Assembly: GCF_001830555.1 (NCBI RefSeq)
Contig: NZ_MIAM01000041.1
Coordinates: 1 to 64,000, forward strand
Length of the DNA stretch: 64,000 bases
Origin: Sphingopyxis sp. RIFCSPHIGHO2_12_FULL_65_19
Lineage (GTDB): Bacteria; Pseudomonadota; Alphaproteobacteria; Sphingomonadales; Sphingomonadaceae
Reading direction: 5' to 3'
The translations under genes were made by a program, and so were the position numbers. Shown here piece by piece: positions 1 to 8,773 of this stretch. Position 1 is the first letter of the stretch. The number at the start of each line of letters is the position of its first letter. The notes beneath the pieces were generated by a model. The model saw only the letters and a list, made by a program, of their open reading frames with translations. It had not been told where the DNA came from and did no database searches.

Positions 1-561
1 CAGTAAGGCTTTGTTGGTGAAGGCAGGATCGTCTGGATCATGGCTCCCGGCGATCAGCCACCCCTCAAAAACACCCGCGAAACGGGCATAACTATCGACC
101 AGCCCGCCTGCCGGGACCGGGGCGTAACGATGGCCCACGCCCTTGGGGCCGGTTATCGCCTCCATATTGACGCCGACCGAATAGTCACTCTCCGGCACCA
201 TCGCCAACCCGTCGGGCAACGGTTTTTTCTCGGTCGCGTCGCCCCATTGCACAACATAATTGTCCTGCACCCGGTTCACGCTCGTCCCGTCCCACCAATG
301 TGCGGCGGCGAGTTTGCGGATGTTGCCAACCCATCCTTGGCTGAAGGGCGCGGGCATCAGTTGAATGACCACGCGGCGCGCCTTGCCCGTGGCGCCGGGC
401 GCCAGGTCCATCACCAGAAGGTCGGATGGTGCGATCGCGATCCAGTCGCTCGCGGGCGCCGCCGCCGCAATCTCGCCGGGTGACGGAATCGGCGTTGGTT
501 CCTGCGCAGTGACCGGAAGGGCGAGCGAAGCGGCAGCGGCGGCCAGAAGCAGATGTTTCAT
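1..561 (-). CDS. Cyclophilin-type peptidylprolyl isomerase (3' end outside window)
   Basis: Reading the minus strand from an ATG at 561, the frame stays open to the window edge (187 codons visible). It begins MKHLLLAAAAASLALPVTAQ, a signal peptide with an AxA-like cleavage site, so the product is probably periplasmic. After a short linker comes the start of a cyclophilin fold: the strand around VVIQLMPAPFSQGWVGNIRKL, then HWWDGTSVNRVQDNYVVQWGD, which matches the family pattern 'YYDGTxFHRVxxxFMVQGGD'. Known family role: cis-trans isomerisation of prolyl bonds. The usual FHR is changed to VNR, so the active-site Arg is kept. The C-terminal half lies outside the window. It is divergent from the tRNA-Ser gene. 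Family is confident; exact subfamily is not. Confidence 0.8.
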   Translation of the reverse strand, partial: MKHLLLAAAAASLALPVTAQEPTPIPSPGEIAAAAPASDWIAIAPSDLLVMDLAPGATGKARRVVIQLMPAPFSQGWVGNIRKLAAAHWWDGTSVNRVQDNYVVQWGDATEKKPLPDGLAMVPESDYSVGVNMEAITGPKGVGHRYAPVPAGGLVDSYARFAGVFEGWLIAGSHDPDDPAFTNKALL

Positions 562-634
562 GGCCGATGTCTGCCACGCCCAATCGGCTTGCGAAAGCCC
601 CGCCAAGCGATTAGGGCGCGCGTTCCAAGCATGC

Positions 635-725
635 GGAGCGGTGGCCGAGTGGTCGAAGGCGCTCGCCTGGAAAGTGAGTATACGTCAAAAGCGTATCGAG
701 GGTTCGAATCCCTCCCGCTCCGCCA
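635..725 (+). tRNA. tRNA-Ser (anticodon GGA)
   Basis: The 7-bp acceptor stem GGAGCGG (635-641) pairs with CCGCTCC (715-721), followed by discriminator G and an encoded CCA (723-725). The anticodon arm CTCGC-CTGGAAA-GTGAG puts GGA at positions 34-36. A long variable arm (TATACGTCAAAAGCGTATC) and the T-loop GTTCGAATC are present, as expected for a type II serine tRNA. Length is 91 nt. Confidence 0.97.
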
Positions 726-755
726 ACTGCCCCTCCCCAGACGTTTGTCCGGCAT

Positions 756-1610
756 ATGCTTGTCAAAGGCCTGGCACCCCACTACCCCACGCGGACGCAC
801 CTCCGGGCGCCACGACCAGCGGACGCCGCCTCAAAAAGATTTCTTCAGCTGAGCCCTGATTCCCCCACTCCCTATGTCGAACCGCTCAGCATCGGGGCGG
901 GTCGCCGCGCGCTTGCGATCCTGCTTGCCGTTCTGATCCCGGCCGTCCTGCTGTTCATGCTGCTGGCTTTCAATCTGACCACCCGGCCGGACGTCAAAGA
1001 AGAAACCATCAGCGTCGTGAACCTGGAGGCAAGCGAGATTTCGCAAGAGGCGCCCGAACCAAGCAACGCGCAGCCGGAACGCACCGCCGAGCCACCGACG
1101 TCGCCGCAACCCGCACCCGACGAACCGCAACCAGCACCTCCGCCGCCACGGACCCCCGAACCGAAGACCGCGCCGACCCTGCCGACGCCCAGCGCCGCGC
1201 CCGCGCCCCCGCAAAGCGTCGTTCGTCCAAGCGGCGGCGCAGTTTATGGCCCGCCCGATACGCGACGTTCATCCTCGTCATCTGGCGATTCAGAGCGCGT
1301 GGGAACGGCGCCAAATGGCGAGCCGCTCTATGCCGCGCGCTGGTATCGCGAGCCGAGGGATGATGAACTGCGCGGATATTTGTCGACCGCCAGCGGCCCA
1401 GGCTGGGGGCTGATCGCGTGCCGCACGGCACCAGACTACCGCGTCGAAGATTGTGTCGGGCTGGACGAATATCCGAATGGATCGCAGATCACCCGCGCGG
1501 TGCTCGCCGCCGCCTGGGCGTTTCAGGTGCGCCCCCCGCGGCGCGGCGGGCAGCCGCTGGTCGGCGCCTGGGTCCGGATCAGGATCGATTACGGCGTCAA
1601 GCGGCGATAG
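756..1610 (+). CDS. Proline-rich, single-pass TonB-like protein
   Basis: The product has 284 residues. About 40 N-terminal residues precede one hydrophobic segment (RRALAILLAVLIPAVLLFML, about residues 49-68). A roughly 90-residue region rich in Pro, Ala and Glu follows, then a compact C-terminal domain (about residues 185-284) with two cysteines (ACRT and EDCVG) ending in a strand like WVRIRIDYG. This layout of inner-membrane anchor, periplasm-spanning Pro-rich stalk and small C-terminal domain is that of TonB-type energy transducers, but the C-terminal similarity is weak. The ATG at 756 is the only standard start in frame, 30 bp after the tRNA and without a clear ribosome site, so the true N-terminus is uncertain. 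It could also be an unrelated envelope protein. Confidence 0.6.
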   Translation: MLVKGLAPHYPTRTHLRAPRPADAASKRFLQLSPDSPTPYVEPLSIGAGRRALAILLAVLIPAVLLFMLLAFNLTTRPDVKEETISVVNLEASEISQEAPEPSNAQPERTAEPPTSPQPAPDEPQPAPPPPRTPEPKTAPTLPTPSAAPAPPQSVVRPSGGAVYGPPDTRRSSSSSGDSERVGTAPNGEPLYAARWYREPRDDELRGYLSTASGPGWGLIACRTAPDYRVEDCVGLDEYPNGSQITRAVLAAAWAFQVRPPRRGGQPLVGAWVRIRIDYGVKRR

Positions 1611-1820
1611 CACGGCGCCGATGCAGGCGCCTGTTGCGGACGTGCACGATAATCTGGGCGGGAACCTGTTCGGCCCACGATCGATATGATAGCAAGAGCG
1701 GACGAATCCGGAAATTTTCTCGCCGAAGCGGCAGGTATGAACAGCCGCGCGGTATCGACTGCCTGACTTTCCCGTGAGCCTTCGCGCGCACTGGCAAACA
1801 GAGAGAAACGGAAGATGGCT

Positions 1821-2459
1821 ATGCAGACCCCAGCAGAGTTTGAACTGTCGCGCCGCGGCATGCTTGTCGGCGGTGCTGCGTCGGTCGCGGCGGTAACGAT
1901 CCCGCCGGTGACCGCCGCCCCGACCCGGCCGGCGACGCCGCCGCCAGCGACGGCCAAGGTTGCCTTTGAAGTCAATGGCACGGCGCGCGAGCTGGAAGTC
2001 GATACGCGGACCTCGCTGCTCGATGCGCTGCGCGAGCAGTTGCACCTGACCGGCACCAAAAAGGGTTGCGACCACGGCCAGTGCGGCGCCTGCACCGTCA
2101 TCGTCGACGGCCGCCGTATCAATAGCTGTTTGACCCTGGCGGTCATGCACGAGGGCGACAAGATTGTGACGATCGAGGGATTGGGCACGCCCGACAAGAT
2201 GCACCCGATGCAGGATGCCTTCGTCGTGCACGACGGCTATCAATGCGGATATTGCACACCGGGCCAGATATGCTCCGCGGTCGCGGTGCTCGACGAGATC
2301 AAGGCCGGCATCCCCAGCCATGTCACCGCCGACCTCAACGCGGCACCGAAAGTGACCGCGACAGAGCTTCGCGAACGAATGAGCGGAAACATCTGCCGCT
2401 GCGGCGCCTATTCCAATATCATCGACGCGATCAGCGACGTCGCGGGAGTGAAAGCATGA
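1821..2459 (+). CDS. paoA: [2Fe-2S] subunit of PaoABC-type aldehyde oxidoreductase, Tat-exported
   Basis: This is the small iron-sulfur subunit of a three-subunit molybdenum hydroxylase (xanthine oxidase family, PaoABC/YagTSR type). The N-terminus has a twin-arginine motif ([10 protein letters not shown]) followed by a hydrophobic Ala/Val stretch, so the complex is probably exported folded to the periplasm. The plant-ferredoxin-type cluster is CDHGQCGAC plus a Cys about 12 residues later (about residues 83-103). The second cluster uses QCGYC and CRCG further on. About 212 residues, normal for the family. ATG 1821 was chosen because GGAAG lies 6 nt upstream; ATG 1815 is the alternative. Its stop overlaps the next start (ATGA), so the subunits are translationally coupled. 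The substrate is likely an aldehyde but is not deducible. Confidence 0.88.
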   Translation: MQTPAEFELSRRGMLVGGAASVAAVTIPPVTAAPTRPATPPPATAKVAFEVNGTARELEVDTRTSLLDALREQLHLTGTKKGCDHGQCGACTVIVDGRRINSCLTLAVMHEGDKIVTIEGLGTPDKMHPMQDAFVVHDGYQCGYCTPGQICSAVAVLDEIKAGIPSHVTADLNAAPKVTATELRERMSGNICRCGAYSNIIDAISDVAGVKA

Positions 2460-3406
2460 AAAGCTTCACCTATGAACGCGCCGATACGGTCGCAGCCGCA
2501 ACGGCAGCCTTTGCCCGCGCAAAAGACGCCCGGTTTATCGCAGGCGGCACGAACCTCCTCGACCTGATGAAGCTGGAGATCGAAACGCCTGCGCATCTGA
2601 TCGACGTCAGCCGCCTTGCGCTCGATCGGATCGATGCCACGCCTGAGGGTGGGCTGCGCATCGGCGCGATGGTTCGCAACACCGACCTTGCCAGCGATAC
2701 GCGCGTTCGGCGGGACTATGGCCTGTTATCGCGCGCGCTGGTGGCCGGAGCATCGGGCCAGCTTCGCAACAAGGCGACGACCGCGGGCAATCTGCTCCAG
2801 CGCACGCGCTGTCCCTATTTTTACGATACGAACCAGCCATGCAACAAGCGCAAGCCGGGCACCGGCTGCGCTGCGATCGGCGGTTTCCATCGCCTGCACG
2901 CCGTCATCGGTGCGAGCGACGCGTGCATCGCGACGCACCCCAGCGATATGGCGGTGGCGATGCGTGCGCTGGACGCCAGCGTCGAAACGGTCGATGCGGC
3001 CGGAAAGGCCCGCGTGATCCCGATTGCCGATTTTTATCGCGCGCCGGGCACCACACCGCACCTCGAAACCGTGCTCGCGCCGGGCGAGCTCATCACCGCG
3101 GTGACACTGCCAAAGCCGGTGGGCGGCACGCACATCTATCACAAGGTCCGCGACCGCGCTTCCTATGCCTTCGCTTTGATTTCGGTCGGCGTCGTGGTGC
3201 AGAAGGACGGGACCGGGCGCGTCGCGCTTGGCGGCGTCGGCTACAAGCCCTGGCGCGTCTCCGCGGCGGATGCCGAGTTGCCGCGGGGGGCGAAGGCGGT
3301 GACCGCCGCCCTGCTCGACGGCGCGAAGCCGGGCCACGAAAATGCCTATAAACTGCCCCTGGTCGAGCGGACACTCGCCGGGGTGCTGGCACAAGCGAAA
3401 GGCTGA
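2456..3406 (+). CDS. paoB: FAD-binding subunit of PaoABC-type aldehyde oxidoreductase
   Basis: The product is 316 residues from ATG 2456, which overlaps the stop of the Fe-S subunit. It has the FAD-binding motif [13 protein letters not shown] (about residues 25-37) and the second flavin contact region [25 protein letters not shown]. The Cys-rich stretch [18 protein letters not shown] resembles the extra [4Fe-4S] site known from PaoB and 4-hydroxybenzoyl-CoA reductase. The C-terminal CO-dehydrogenase flavoprotein domain follows ([16 protein letters not shown] and the GGVGYKPWR region). It is the middle subunit of the operon and passes electrons from the Fe-S clusters to FAD. The gene is intact and of normal length. 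Confidence 0.88.
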   Translation: MKSFTYERADTVAAATAAFARAKDARFIAGGTNLLDLMKLEIETPAHLIDVSRLALDRIDATPEGGLRIGAMVRNTDLASDTRVRRDYGLLSRALVAGASGQLRNKATTAGNLLQRTRCPYFYDTNQPCNKRKPGTGCAAIGGFHRLHAVIGASDACIATHPSDMAVAMRALDASVETVDAAGKARVIPIADFYRAPGTTPHLETVLAPGELITAVTLPKPVGGTHIYHKVRDRASYAFALISVGVVVQKDGTGRVALGGVGYKPWRVSAADAELPRGAKAVTAALLDGAKPGHENAYKLPLVERTLAGVLAQAKG

Positions 3407-3409
3407 ACG

Positions 3410-5617
3410 ATGAAGTTCGATACGCCCGCAACGACGAACCCGATCGATCGGCTGAAGGTCGTCGGCAAACCCACCAATCGCATCGACGGCCCGCTCAAGA
3501 CGACCGGCACCGCACCCTACGCCTATGAACGGCACGACGTCGCAGCCAACCAGGCCTATGGCTATGTGGTGGGATCGGCGATCGCCAAGGGACGCATTGC
3601 GTCGATCAATCTCGACGACGCAAAGGCGGCCCCAGGTGTCGTCGCCATTGTCACCGCGGCGGATGCCGGCACGCTCGGCAAAGGCAATTTCAACACCGCC
3701 AAGCTGCTCGGCGGCCCCGAAATCGAGCATTATCATCAGGCGATTGCGCTGGTCGTCGCCGACAGTTTTGAACAGGCGCGGGCCGCGGCGTCACTTGTTC
3801 GGGTGGAATATGTGCGCGCCAAGGGTGCCTATGACCTTGCCGCCGCGATGGACACCGCGACCAAGCCAAAGGCGTCGTTCGGCGTCGAGGCCGATACCAG
3901 TGTCGGCGACTTCGCATCGGCCTTTGCGTCGGCGCCGGTGACGATCGATGCCCGCTATGCCACACCCGACCACACCCATGCGATGATGGAACCGCACGCG
4001 TCGATCGCTGCTTGGCAAGATGACAAGTTGACGCTGTGGACATCGAACCAGATGATCGCCTGGTCCGTCGGCGACATGGCGAAAACGCTGGGTATACCAA
4101 AGGAGAATATCCGCCTTGATTCGCCCTATATCGGTGGCGGTTTCGGCGGCAAATTGTTCATCCGCGCCGATGCGCTGCTCGCCGCGCTCGGCGCCAAAGC
4201 GGCGAAGCGCCCGGTCAAGGTCGCGCTGCCACGCCCGTTCGTGACCAACAACACGACCCATCGCCCGGCGACGATCCAGCGCGTGCGGATCGGTGCGACC
4301 GCGGACGGCAAGATTACTGCCATCGGGCACGAAAGCTGGTCGGGCGACCTGCCCGGCGGTGGTCCCGAAACCGCAGTCGCCCAGACGCGGCTGCTATACG
4401 CCGGTGCGAACCGGATGACCGCGATGCGCCTGGCAGTGCTCGACTTGCCCGAAGGCAATGCGATGCGCGCGCCCGGCGAAGCGCCGGGCCTGATGGCGCT
4501 GGAAATCGCGGTCGACGAAATGGCGGAGAAGCTGGGCATGGACCCGATCGCCTTTCGCGTCCTCAACGACACGCAGGTCGATCCCGAAAAGCCAAGCCGT
4601 CCCTTTTCGCAGCGCCGACTGAACGAATGTATGCAGACCGGCGCCGACAAGTTCGGCTGGGCTCGCCGCAACGCAAAGCCGGGCAGCGCGCGCGACGGAC
4701 GCTGGCTGGTCGGGATGGGGGTCGCGGCGGCGTTTCGCAACAATCTGAATGGTCCTTCCGCGGCGCGGGTGCGGCTCGATCGATCGGGGATCGTAACGGT
4801 CGAGACCGACATGACCGACATCGGCACCGGAACCTACACGATCATCGCGCAAACCGCGGCCGAGATGATGGGCCTGCCGCTCGACCGGATCGTCGTCAAA
4901 CTGGGAGATTCGGCTTTTCCCGTATCGGCAGGTTCGGGCGGTCAATGGGGCGCAAACAGCTCGACCGCCGGTGTCTATGCCGCCTGCGTCAAGCTGCGCG
5001 AAATGGTCACAGAAAAGCTGGGGTTCGATGCCGCCACGGCAATATTTGCCGATGGCAAAGTGTCGGTGGGTCGCCGGAGCGCCGCCCTGGAAAAGGCGGC
5101 CGACGACAGCGAACTCGTCGCCGAGGACAAGATGGAATATGGCGATCTGGCCGAAAAATATCAGCAATCGACCTTTGGTGCCCATTTTGCGGAAGTCGGC
5201 GTCGACGCCATGACCGGCGAGATCCGCGTCCGGCGGATGCTTGCCGTGTGTGCGGCGGGCCGCATCCTCAATCCGAAGGCCGCGCGCAGCCAGGTGATCG
5301 GTGCGATGACGATGGGCGCCGGATCGGCGCTGATGGAGGAATTGGCCGTCGACAAGCGTTTCGGCTTTTTCGTCAACCACGATCTTGCGGGTTATGAAGT
5401 GCCCGTCCACGCCGACATCCCGCACCAGGACGTCATTTTTCTCGACGAAACCGATCCCACCACATCGCCGATGAAGGCAAAGGGTGTCGGCGAACTTGGG
5501 ATTTGCGGGGTCGCTGCGGCCATTGCCAATGCCGTCTACAACGCCACCGGCGTGCGCGTCCGCAACTATCCGATCACGCTCGACAAACTGCTCGACAAGC
5601 TGCCGGATATCGCATGA
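3410..5617 (+). CDS. paoC: Molybdopterin-binding catalytic subunit of PaoABC-type aldehyde oxidoreductase
   Basis: The product is 735 residues, the usual size for PaoC/YagR, and starts 3 bp after paoB. The N-terminal domain (about residues 20-150) is the aldehyde oxidase a/b hammerhead, beginning RIDGPLKTTGTAPYAYE. The Mo-cofactor domain contains SPYIGGGFGGK (about residue 240), the MRAPGEAPG loop, GSGGQWGANSSTAG and the terminal KGVGELGICG, whose Glu is the conserved catalytic base. The organisation paoA-paoB-paoC with an XdhC chaperone nearby is typical. It has no export signal of its own and presumably travels with the Tat-exported Fe-S subunit, as in E. coli PaoABC. Natural substrate unknown; E. 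coli PaoABC takes a broad range of aldehydes. Confidence 0.88.
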   Translation: MKFDTPATTNPIDRLKVVGKPTNRIDGPLKTTGTAPYAYERHDVAANQAYGYVVGSAIAKGRIASINLDDAKAAPGVVAIVTAADAGTLGKGNFNTAKLLGGPEIEHYHQAIALVVADSFEQARAAASLVRVEYVRAKGAYDLAAAMDTATKPKASFGVEADTSVGDFASAFASAPVTIDARYATPDHTHAMMEPHASIAAWQDDKLTLWTSNQMIAWSVGDMAKTLGIPKENIRLDSPYIGGGFGGKLFIRADALLAALGAKAAKRPVKVALPRPFVTNNTTHRPATIQRVRIGATADGKITAIGHESWSGDLPGGGPETAVAQTRLLYAGANRMTAMRLAVLDLPEGNAMRAPGEAPGLMALEIAVDEMAEKLGMDPIAFRVLNDTQVDPEKPSRPFSQRRLNECMQTGADKFGWARRNAKPGSARDGRWLVGMGVAAAFRNNLNGPSAARVRLDRSGIVTVETDMTDIGTGTYTIIAQTAAEMMGLPLDRIVVKLGDSAFPVSAGSGGQWGANSSTAGVYAACVKLREMVTEKLGFDAATAIFADGKVSVGRRSAALEKAADDSELVAEDKMEYGDLAEKYQQSTFGAHFAEVGVDAMTGEIRVRRMLAVCAAGRILNPKAARSQVIGAMTMGAGSALMEELAVDKRFGFFVNHDLAGYEVPVHADIPHQDVIFLDETDPTTSPMKAKGVGELGICGVAAAIANAVYNATGVRVRNYPITLDKLLDKLPDIA

Positions 5618-5639
5618 CCCCGTCCCCGCGCGCCTGCCG

Positions 5640-6218
5640 TCAGGTTCCGCGCAGATCCTGGGGTCGGTCGATATCGGCGAGTTCGTCGGCGCTGGTGCGG
5701 ACAAGCGCCGCGCCTGCGAGCAGCCCCTTGCCGCCGCGGTCGCCTTCCCCGGCGCACAGCGCATCGAAAAGCGAACGGTCGAACAGCGCCGGCGGCATGG
5801 CCGCATCGCCGTCGGTCGATGCGACTACGGGCGCGCCGACTGGATCGAAACGCGCGAGCAGCCTTCGCAAATGGACCGCACCGACGAAGGGCATATCGGC
5901 GAGGCAGACGAGCGCCGCCCTTTCGGTGCCCCGCGCCGCCGACGCGATGCCGGATGCCAGTGACTGCGACAGGCCGCGCTCGCTATGCGGATTGACCGCA
6001 ATGTCGAAACCAAGCGCCCCCAATTGCCGCGCCAGCGGTCCATCCGCATCGCGGCACACGGCGATACGTCGCGCCGGCGCCAATTCGGCGATCCGCCGCG
6101 CCGCATGCAACGCGAGTGCTTCGCCCGCCAACGGCGCAAGCAACTTGTCATCGCGGCCGAAACGCTCGGACCTCCCGGCGGCAAGCAGGATGGCGACAAT
6201 CTCGTCTGCATCGATCAT
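5640..6218 (-). CDS. mocA: MocA/MobA-like nucleotidyltransferase for molybdenum cofactor
   Basis: The product has 192 residues. The N-terminal nucleotide-binding signature is VAILLAAGRSERFGRDDKLL, and the metal-binding region CLADMPFVG follows at about residue 100, both typical of the MobA-like NTP transferase fold. Family knowledge: MocA attaches CMP to the molybdenum cofactor for xanthine-oxidase-family enzymes (the MCD form), which suits the neighbouring PaoABC. It faces paoC tail to tail (22 bp) and is divergent from xdhC across 60 bp, so it could share a control region with xdhC. A general nucleotidyltransferase is the alternative; context supports cofactor synthesis. Confidence 0.8.
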   Translation of the reverse strand: MIDADEIVAILLAAGRSERFGRDDKLLAPLAGEALALHAARRIAELAPARRIAVCRDADGPLARQLGALGFDIAVNPHSERGLSQSLASGIASAARGTERAALVCLADMPFVGAVHLRRLLARFDPVGAPVVASTDGDAAMPPALFDRSLFDALCAGEGDRGGKGLLAGAALVRTSADELADIDRPQDLRGT

Positions 6219-6278
6219 GGCCGATCAGCGTCCTTCCCGTGCCGTGCGCGCAGCGTGCATCCTGACCGCAGAATTGGC

Positions 6279-7280
6279 ATGATAGCAACCTCGCCCGCCG
6301 ATATATTGCGCTTCATTGCCACCCGGAACGACGAGGGCATCGCGGCCACCCTTGTGACGCTCACCGGAATCGAAGGATCGTCGCCACGCGCGATCGGAGC
6401 CCAGATGGCCGTCGCGGAGGATGGGCGATATCTCGGTTCCTTTTCGGGAGGCTGCGTCGAGGCCGCCGTGGTCGCCGAAGCGATCGAGACGCTGGCCGAC
6501 GGAAACGCCCGGCGCGTGCGCTTCGGCGCGGGTTCACCCTATCTGGATATTCGCCTGCCCTGCGGCAGCGGTATCGACCTGCTGTTCACCCCGCGCCCTT
6601 CCCCCGACGCGATCAACCAAATCCTCTCCTGCCTCGAGCGGAGGGAACCCGCCGTCCTGCTCCTCTCGCAAGAGGGGGTCCGCTGTGCATCTCCGATCGA
6701 CAATGATGCGGCGACCGGCTGGCGGGACGACCAGTTTCTGCTCCGCTTCGCGCCCACGCTGCGTATCTTGGTGATGGGCCAAGGCGAGGAACTCACGGCG
6801 CTCGCGCGGCTTGCCCATGCGTTCGGCGCCGACATCTGCGCCATGTCGCCCGACCGGCCCGCGTTGGCCCAGCTTGCCATTGAGGGCATCGAGACCGCCG
6901 AACTTGCCACGCGCACCATGCTTCCGCCGGTCGTCAGCGATGACTGGACCGCCATCCTCTCGGTCTTTCACGACCGCGATTGGGAAGAGGCGCTGCTGCC
7001 CGATGCGCTGCGCCTCCCGGGCTTCTATGTCGGTGCAATCGGGAGCCCGCGCACGCAAAGGGACCGGCGCGATGCACTCGACGCGGCGGGTGTGCCTCGG
7101 TCGGTTGGCGACAGGCTCAGCTCGTCGGTCGGACTGATCCCGGCGACGCGCGACCCGTCGATGCTGGCCCTGTCGGCGCTGGCGCAGATCGCGCAGGAAT
7201 ATCACGCGATCGCCGCGCGACATGGTGCGCCGACAAACGCCGACGCTCCGGTATCGACCGACGCGCTTCATACCGCCTGA
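6279..7280 (+). CDS. xdhC: XdhC-family Moco insertion/sulfuration chaperone
   Basis: The product is 333 residues from ATG 6279 (MIATSPADILRF). An upstream extension of the same frame has no coding character and would overlap the divergent mocA. The N-terminal XdhC/CoxI domain has EGSSPRAIGAQM and GSFSGGCVEAAV. The C-terminal Rossmann domain has ILVMGQGEE, a DDWTAILSVFHD segment and YVGAIGSPRTQ...GLIPATRDP. XdhC proteins bind Moco, help sulfurate it and insert it into xanthine-oxidase-family enzymes, so this is most likely the chaperone for the adjacent PaoABC. It is the last chromosomal gene before the integrated element. Confidence 0.85.
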   Translation: MIATSPADILRFIATRNDEGIAATLVTLTGIEGSSPRAIGAQMAVAEDGRYLGSFSGGCVEAAVVAEAIETLADGNARRVRFGAGSPYLDIRLPCGSGIDLLFTPRPSPDAINQILSCLERREPAVLLLSQEGVRCASPIDNDAATGWRDDQFLLRFAPTLRILVMGQGEELTALARLAHAFGADICAMSPDRPALAQLAIEGIETAELATRTMLPPVVSDDWTAILSVFHDRDWEEALLPDALRLPGFYVGAIGSPRTQRDRRDALDAAGVPRSVGDRLSSSVGLIPATRDPSMLALSALAQIAQEYHAIAARHGAPTNADAPVSTDALHTA

Positions 7281-7328
7281 GTGATGGAAAATCCGACGGC
7301 TCGCGCTCGCGAAAACCGGCTGGAAGGG

Positions 7329-7377
7329 AAATGGCGCACCCGGAACGATTCGAACGTCCGACCCTCAGATTCGTAGT
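7329..7377 (+). repeat. attL: 49-bp copy of the tRNA-Arg 3' end
   Basis: It is identical over 49 bp to 13321-13369, and identity stops on both sides (G versus A before, TTT versus CTG after). It contains the CCA end, the T arm and the anticodon arm's 3' side of tRNA-Arg but lacks the 5' half, so it is not a tRNA gene. It marks the junction with the xdhC side of the chromosome. Confidence 0.93.
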
Positions 7378-7494
7378 TTTGTGGTCCGCCTTTCCTCTGG
7401 TTTCCGGTGCGCCTCCCCGATTTTCCAGACTCGACGCATTTCTAACGCTGTTCCTTTCCTGTTCTCGCCTTGCCTTTCCGTCGCTTGCCGCTAG

Positions 7495-7516
7495 GATGAT
7501 TGCCAGATGATTGCCA
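7495..7516 (+). repeat. Tandem GATGATTGCCA x2, probable integrase arm site (left)
   Basis: Two perfect 11-bp units lie head to tail, one helical turn apart, 18 bp before the integrase start codon. The core GATTGCCA recurs twice with the same 11-bp period at the right end of the element (13260-13278). The location suggests integrase binding for recombination and possibly autoregulation of int. Confidence 0.65.
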
Positions 7517-7534
7517 ACGGAGCGGGCAAGAGAA

Positions 7535-8773
7535 ATGGCGACGGGCAAAATCACAAAACGCGCGGTGGACGCGATGCGGGCCGGGCCTAGCAATGACTTC
7601 CTGTGGGACACTGAGGTTAAAGGCTTCGGGGTAAAGATCACCCCGGCGGGCAAGCGGGTCTATATCCTGCAATACCGCCTTGGCGGCGCTGGGACGGCGA
7701 CGAAGCGCTACACCATCGGCGCGCACGGCCCATGGACGCCTGACGCTGCCGAAAAAGAGGCAAAGCGGCTGCTCGCGCTGGTCGATCAGGGGAAAGACCC
7801 CGCCGACGATAAGCGCCAGCGGGTCCGCGAAGCCACCGACCTGACCTTTAGCGCGGTCGCCGATCGATTCGAGCAACTGGAATTGCCCAAGCGGTGGGCG
7901 AAGTCGGGCGGCTTCGTCAAAGACGCCTTGCGCCTTCACCTCCGCCCCAAGCTGGGCAAGCGGCCGCTCCCGTCGATCACGGGACAAGAGATTGTCGCGC
8001 TGCTTGATGACTTACAGGGCGGGCAGGCCATGCGCCGCAACGTCTATGCCGTCGCGCATCGCATCTTTCGTTGGGCACAGGGCCGCGGTGAGATCGACCG
8101 CAACCCGCTAGAGGGTGTCGAGGCGCCTAAGCCGGTGGCGAGCCGCGATCGCGTTCTGTCCGATGAGGAACTGCGCCTTGTGTGGATCGCGAGCGAGGAA
8201 TTGGGTGCGACGTTCGGCGCGCTGGTTCGCCTGTTGCTGCTGACCGGGCAACGCCGCGATGAAGTCGCCGGTCTGGAATGGCGGGAGCTTGACCGCGCCC
8301 GCGCCGAGTGGATTTTGCCCGGTGCCAGGGCAAAAAATGGCAGGGAGCATCTTGTGCCGCTGTCACTGCAAGCCGTAGCCGAATTTGACGCGCTCGCAGG
8401 CGGCGAGACGTGGCCGCGCAAAGGCTATGTCCTAACAACCGACGCGGGCAAATCGCGCGTCTCTGGCTTCTCAAAAGCCAAGCGTAAGCTAGACGGTGAG
8501 ATTGCGGACCTGATCGAGGACGACGCGCCGCCGGTGCAGCCGTGGCGCTTCCACGATCTGCGGCGCTCGGTCGCGACGGGCCTTCAACGCCTTCGCATCC
8601 CGTCTGACTGGATCGAGGCTGTCCAGAACCGTCGCAAGGCGGGAATTGCTGGCACCTATCAGCGGTATGCCTTTGCCGACGAAAAGCTGGAGGCGTTGCA
8701 GACGTGGGGCGGGCACGTCGCTTCGCTCATGGTTACCAAGGATAATGTGGTGCAGATCGCGGGACGCCGATGA
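7535..8773 (+). CDS. int: Tyrosine-type site-specific integrase (P4-like)
   Basis: The product is 412 residues from ATG 7535, which follows a purine-rich GGGCAAGAGA. The N-terminal DUF4102-type arm-binding domain (about residues 1-90) includes FLWDTEVKGFGVKITPAGKRVY. The core-binding region spans about 100-190. The catalytic domain shows R240 in TGQRRDEV, H340 and R343 in HDLRRS, and the nucleophile Y375 in GTYQRY. The second conserved His (usually LNH) is replaced: the stretch reads AVQNRRKAG, with Arg near residue 366. It catalyses insertion into and excision from tRNA-Arg. It sits next to attL, at the end away from the intact tRNA, reading inward, and overlaps the next gene by ATGA. Confidence 0.92.
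   Translation: MATGKITKRAVDAMRAGPSNDFLWDTEVKGFGVKITPAGKRVYILQYRLGGAGTATKRYTIGAHGPWTPDAAEKEAKRLLALVDQGKDPADDKRQRVREATDLTFSAVADRFEQLELPKRWAKSGGFVKDALRLHLRPKLGKRPLPSITGQEIVALLDDLQGGQAMRRNVYAVAHRIFRWAQGRGEIDRNPLEGVEAPKPVASRDRVLSDEELRLVWIASEELGATFGALVRLLLLTGQRRDEVAGLEWRELDRARAEWILPGARAKNGREHLVPLSLQAVAEFDALAGGETWPRKGYVLTTDAGKSRVSGFSKAKRKLDGEIADLIEDDAPPVQPWRFHDLRRSVATGLQRLRIPSDWIEAVQNRRKAGIAGTYQRYAFADEKLEALQTWGGHVASLMVTKDNVVQIAGRR

Noticed and set aside
185-583. A minus-strand frame in the isomerase region
   Set aside because: It is out of frame with the cyclophilin gene that begins at 561 and shows signal peptide and active-site motifs.
1624-1633. Palindrome CAGGCGCCTG upstream of the Pao operon
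   Set aside because: Ten GC-rich bases are expected by chance in this composition; no second copy seen nearby.
7329-7377. A second tRNA-Arg gene
   Set aside because: It contains only the 3' part (49 bp) of the tRNA; the 5' half is missing, so it is the att copy.
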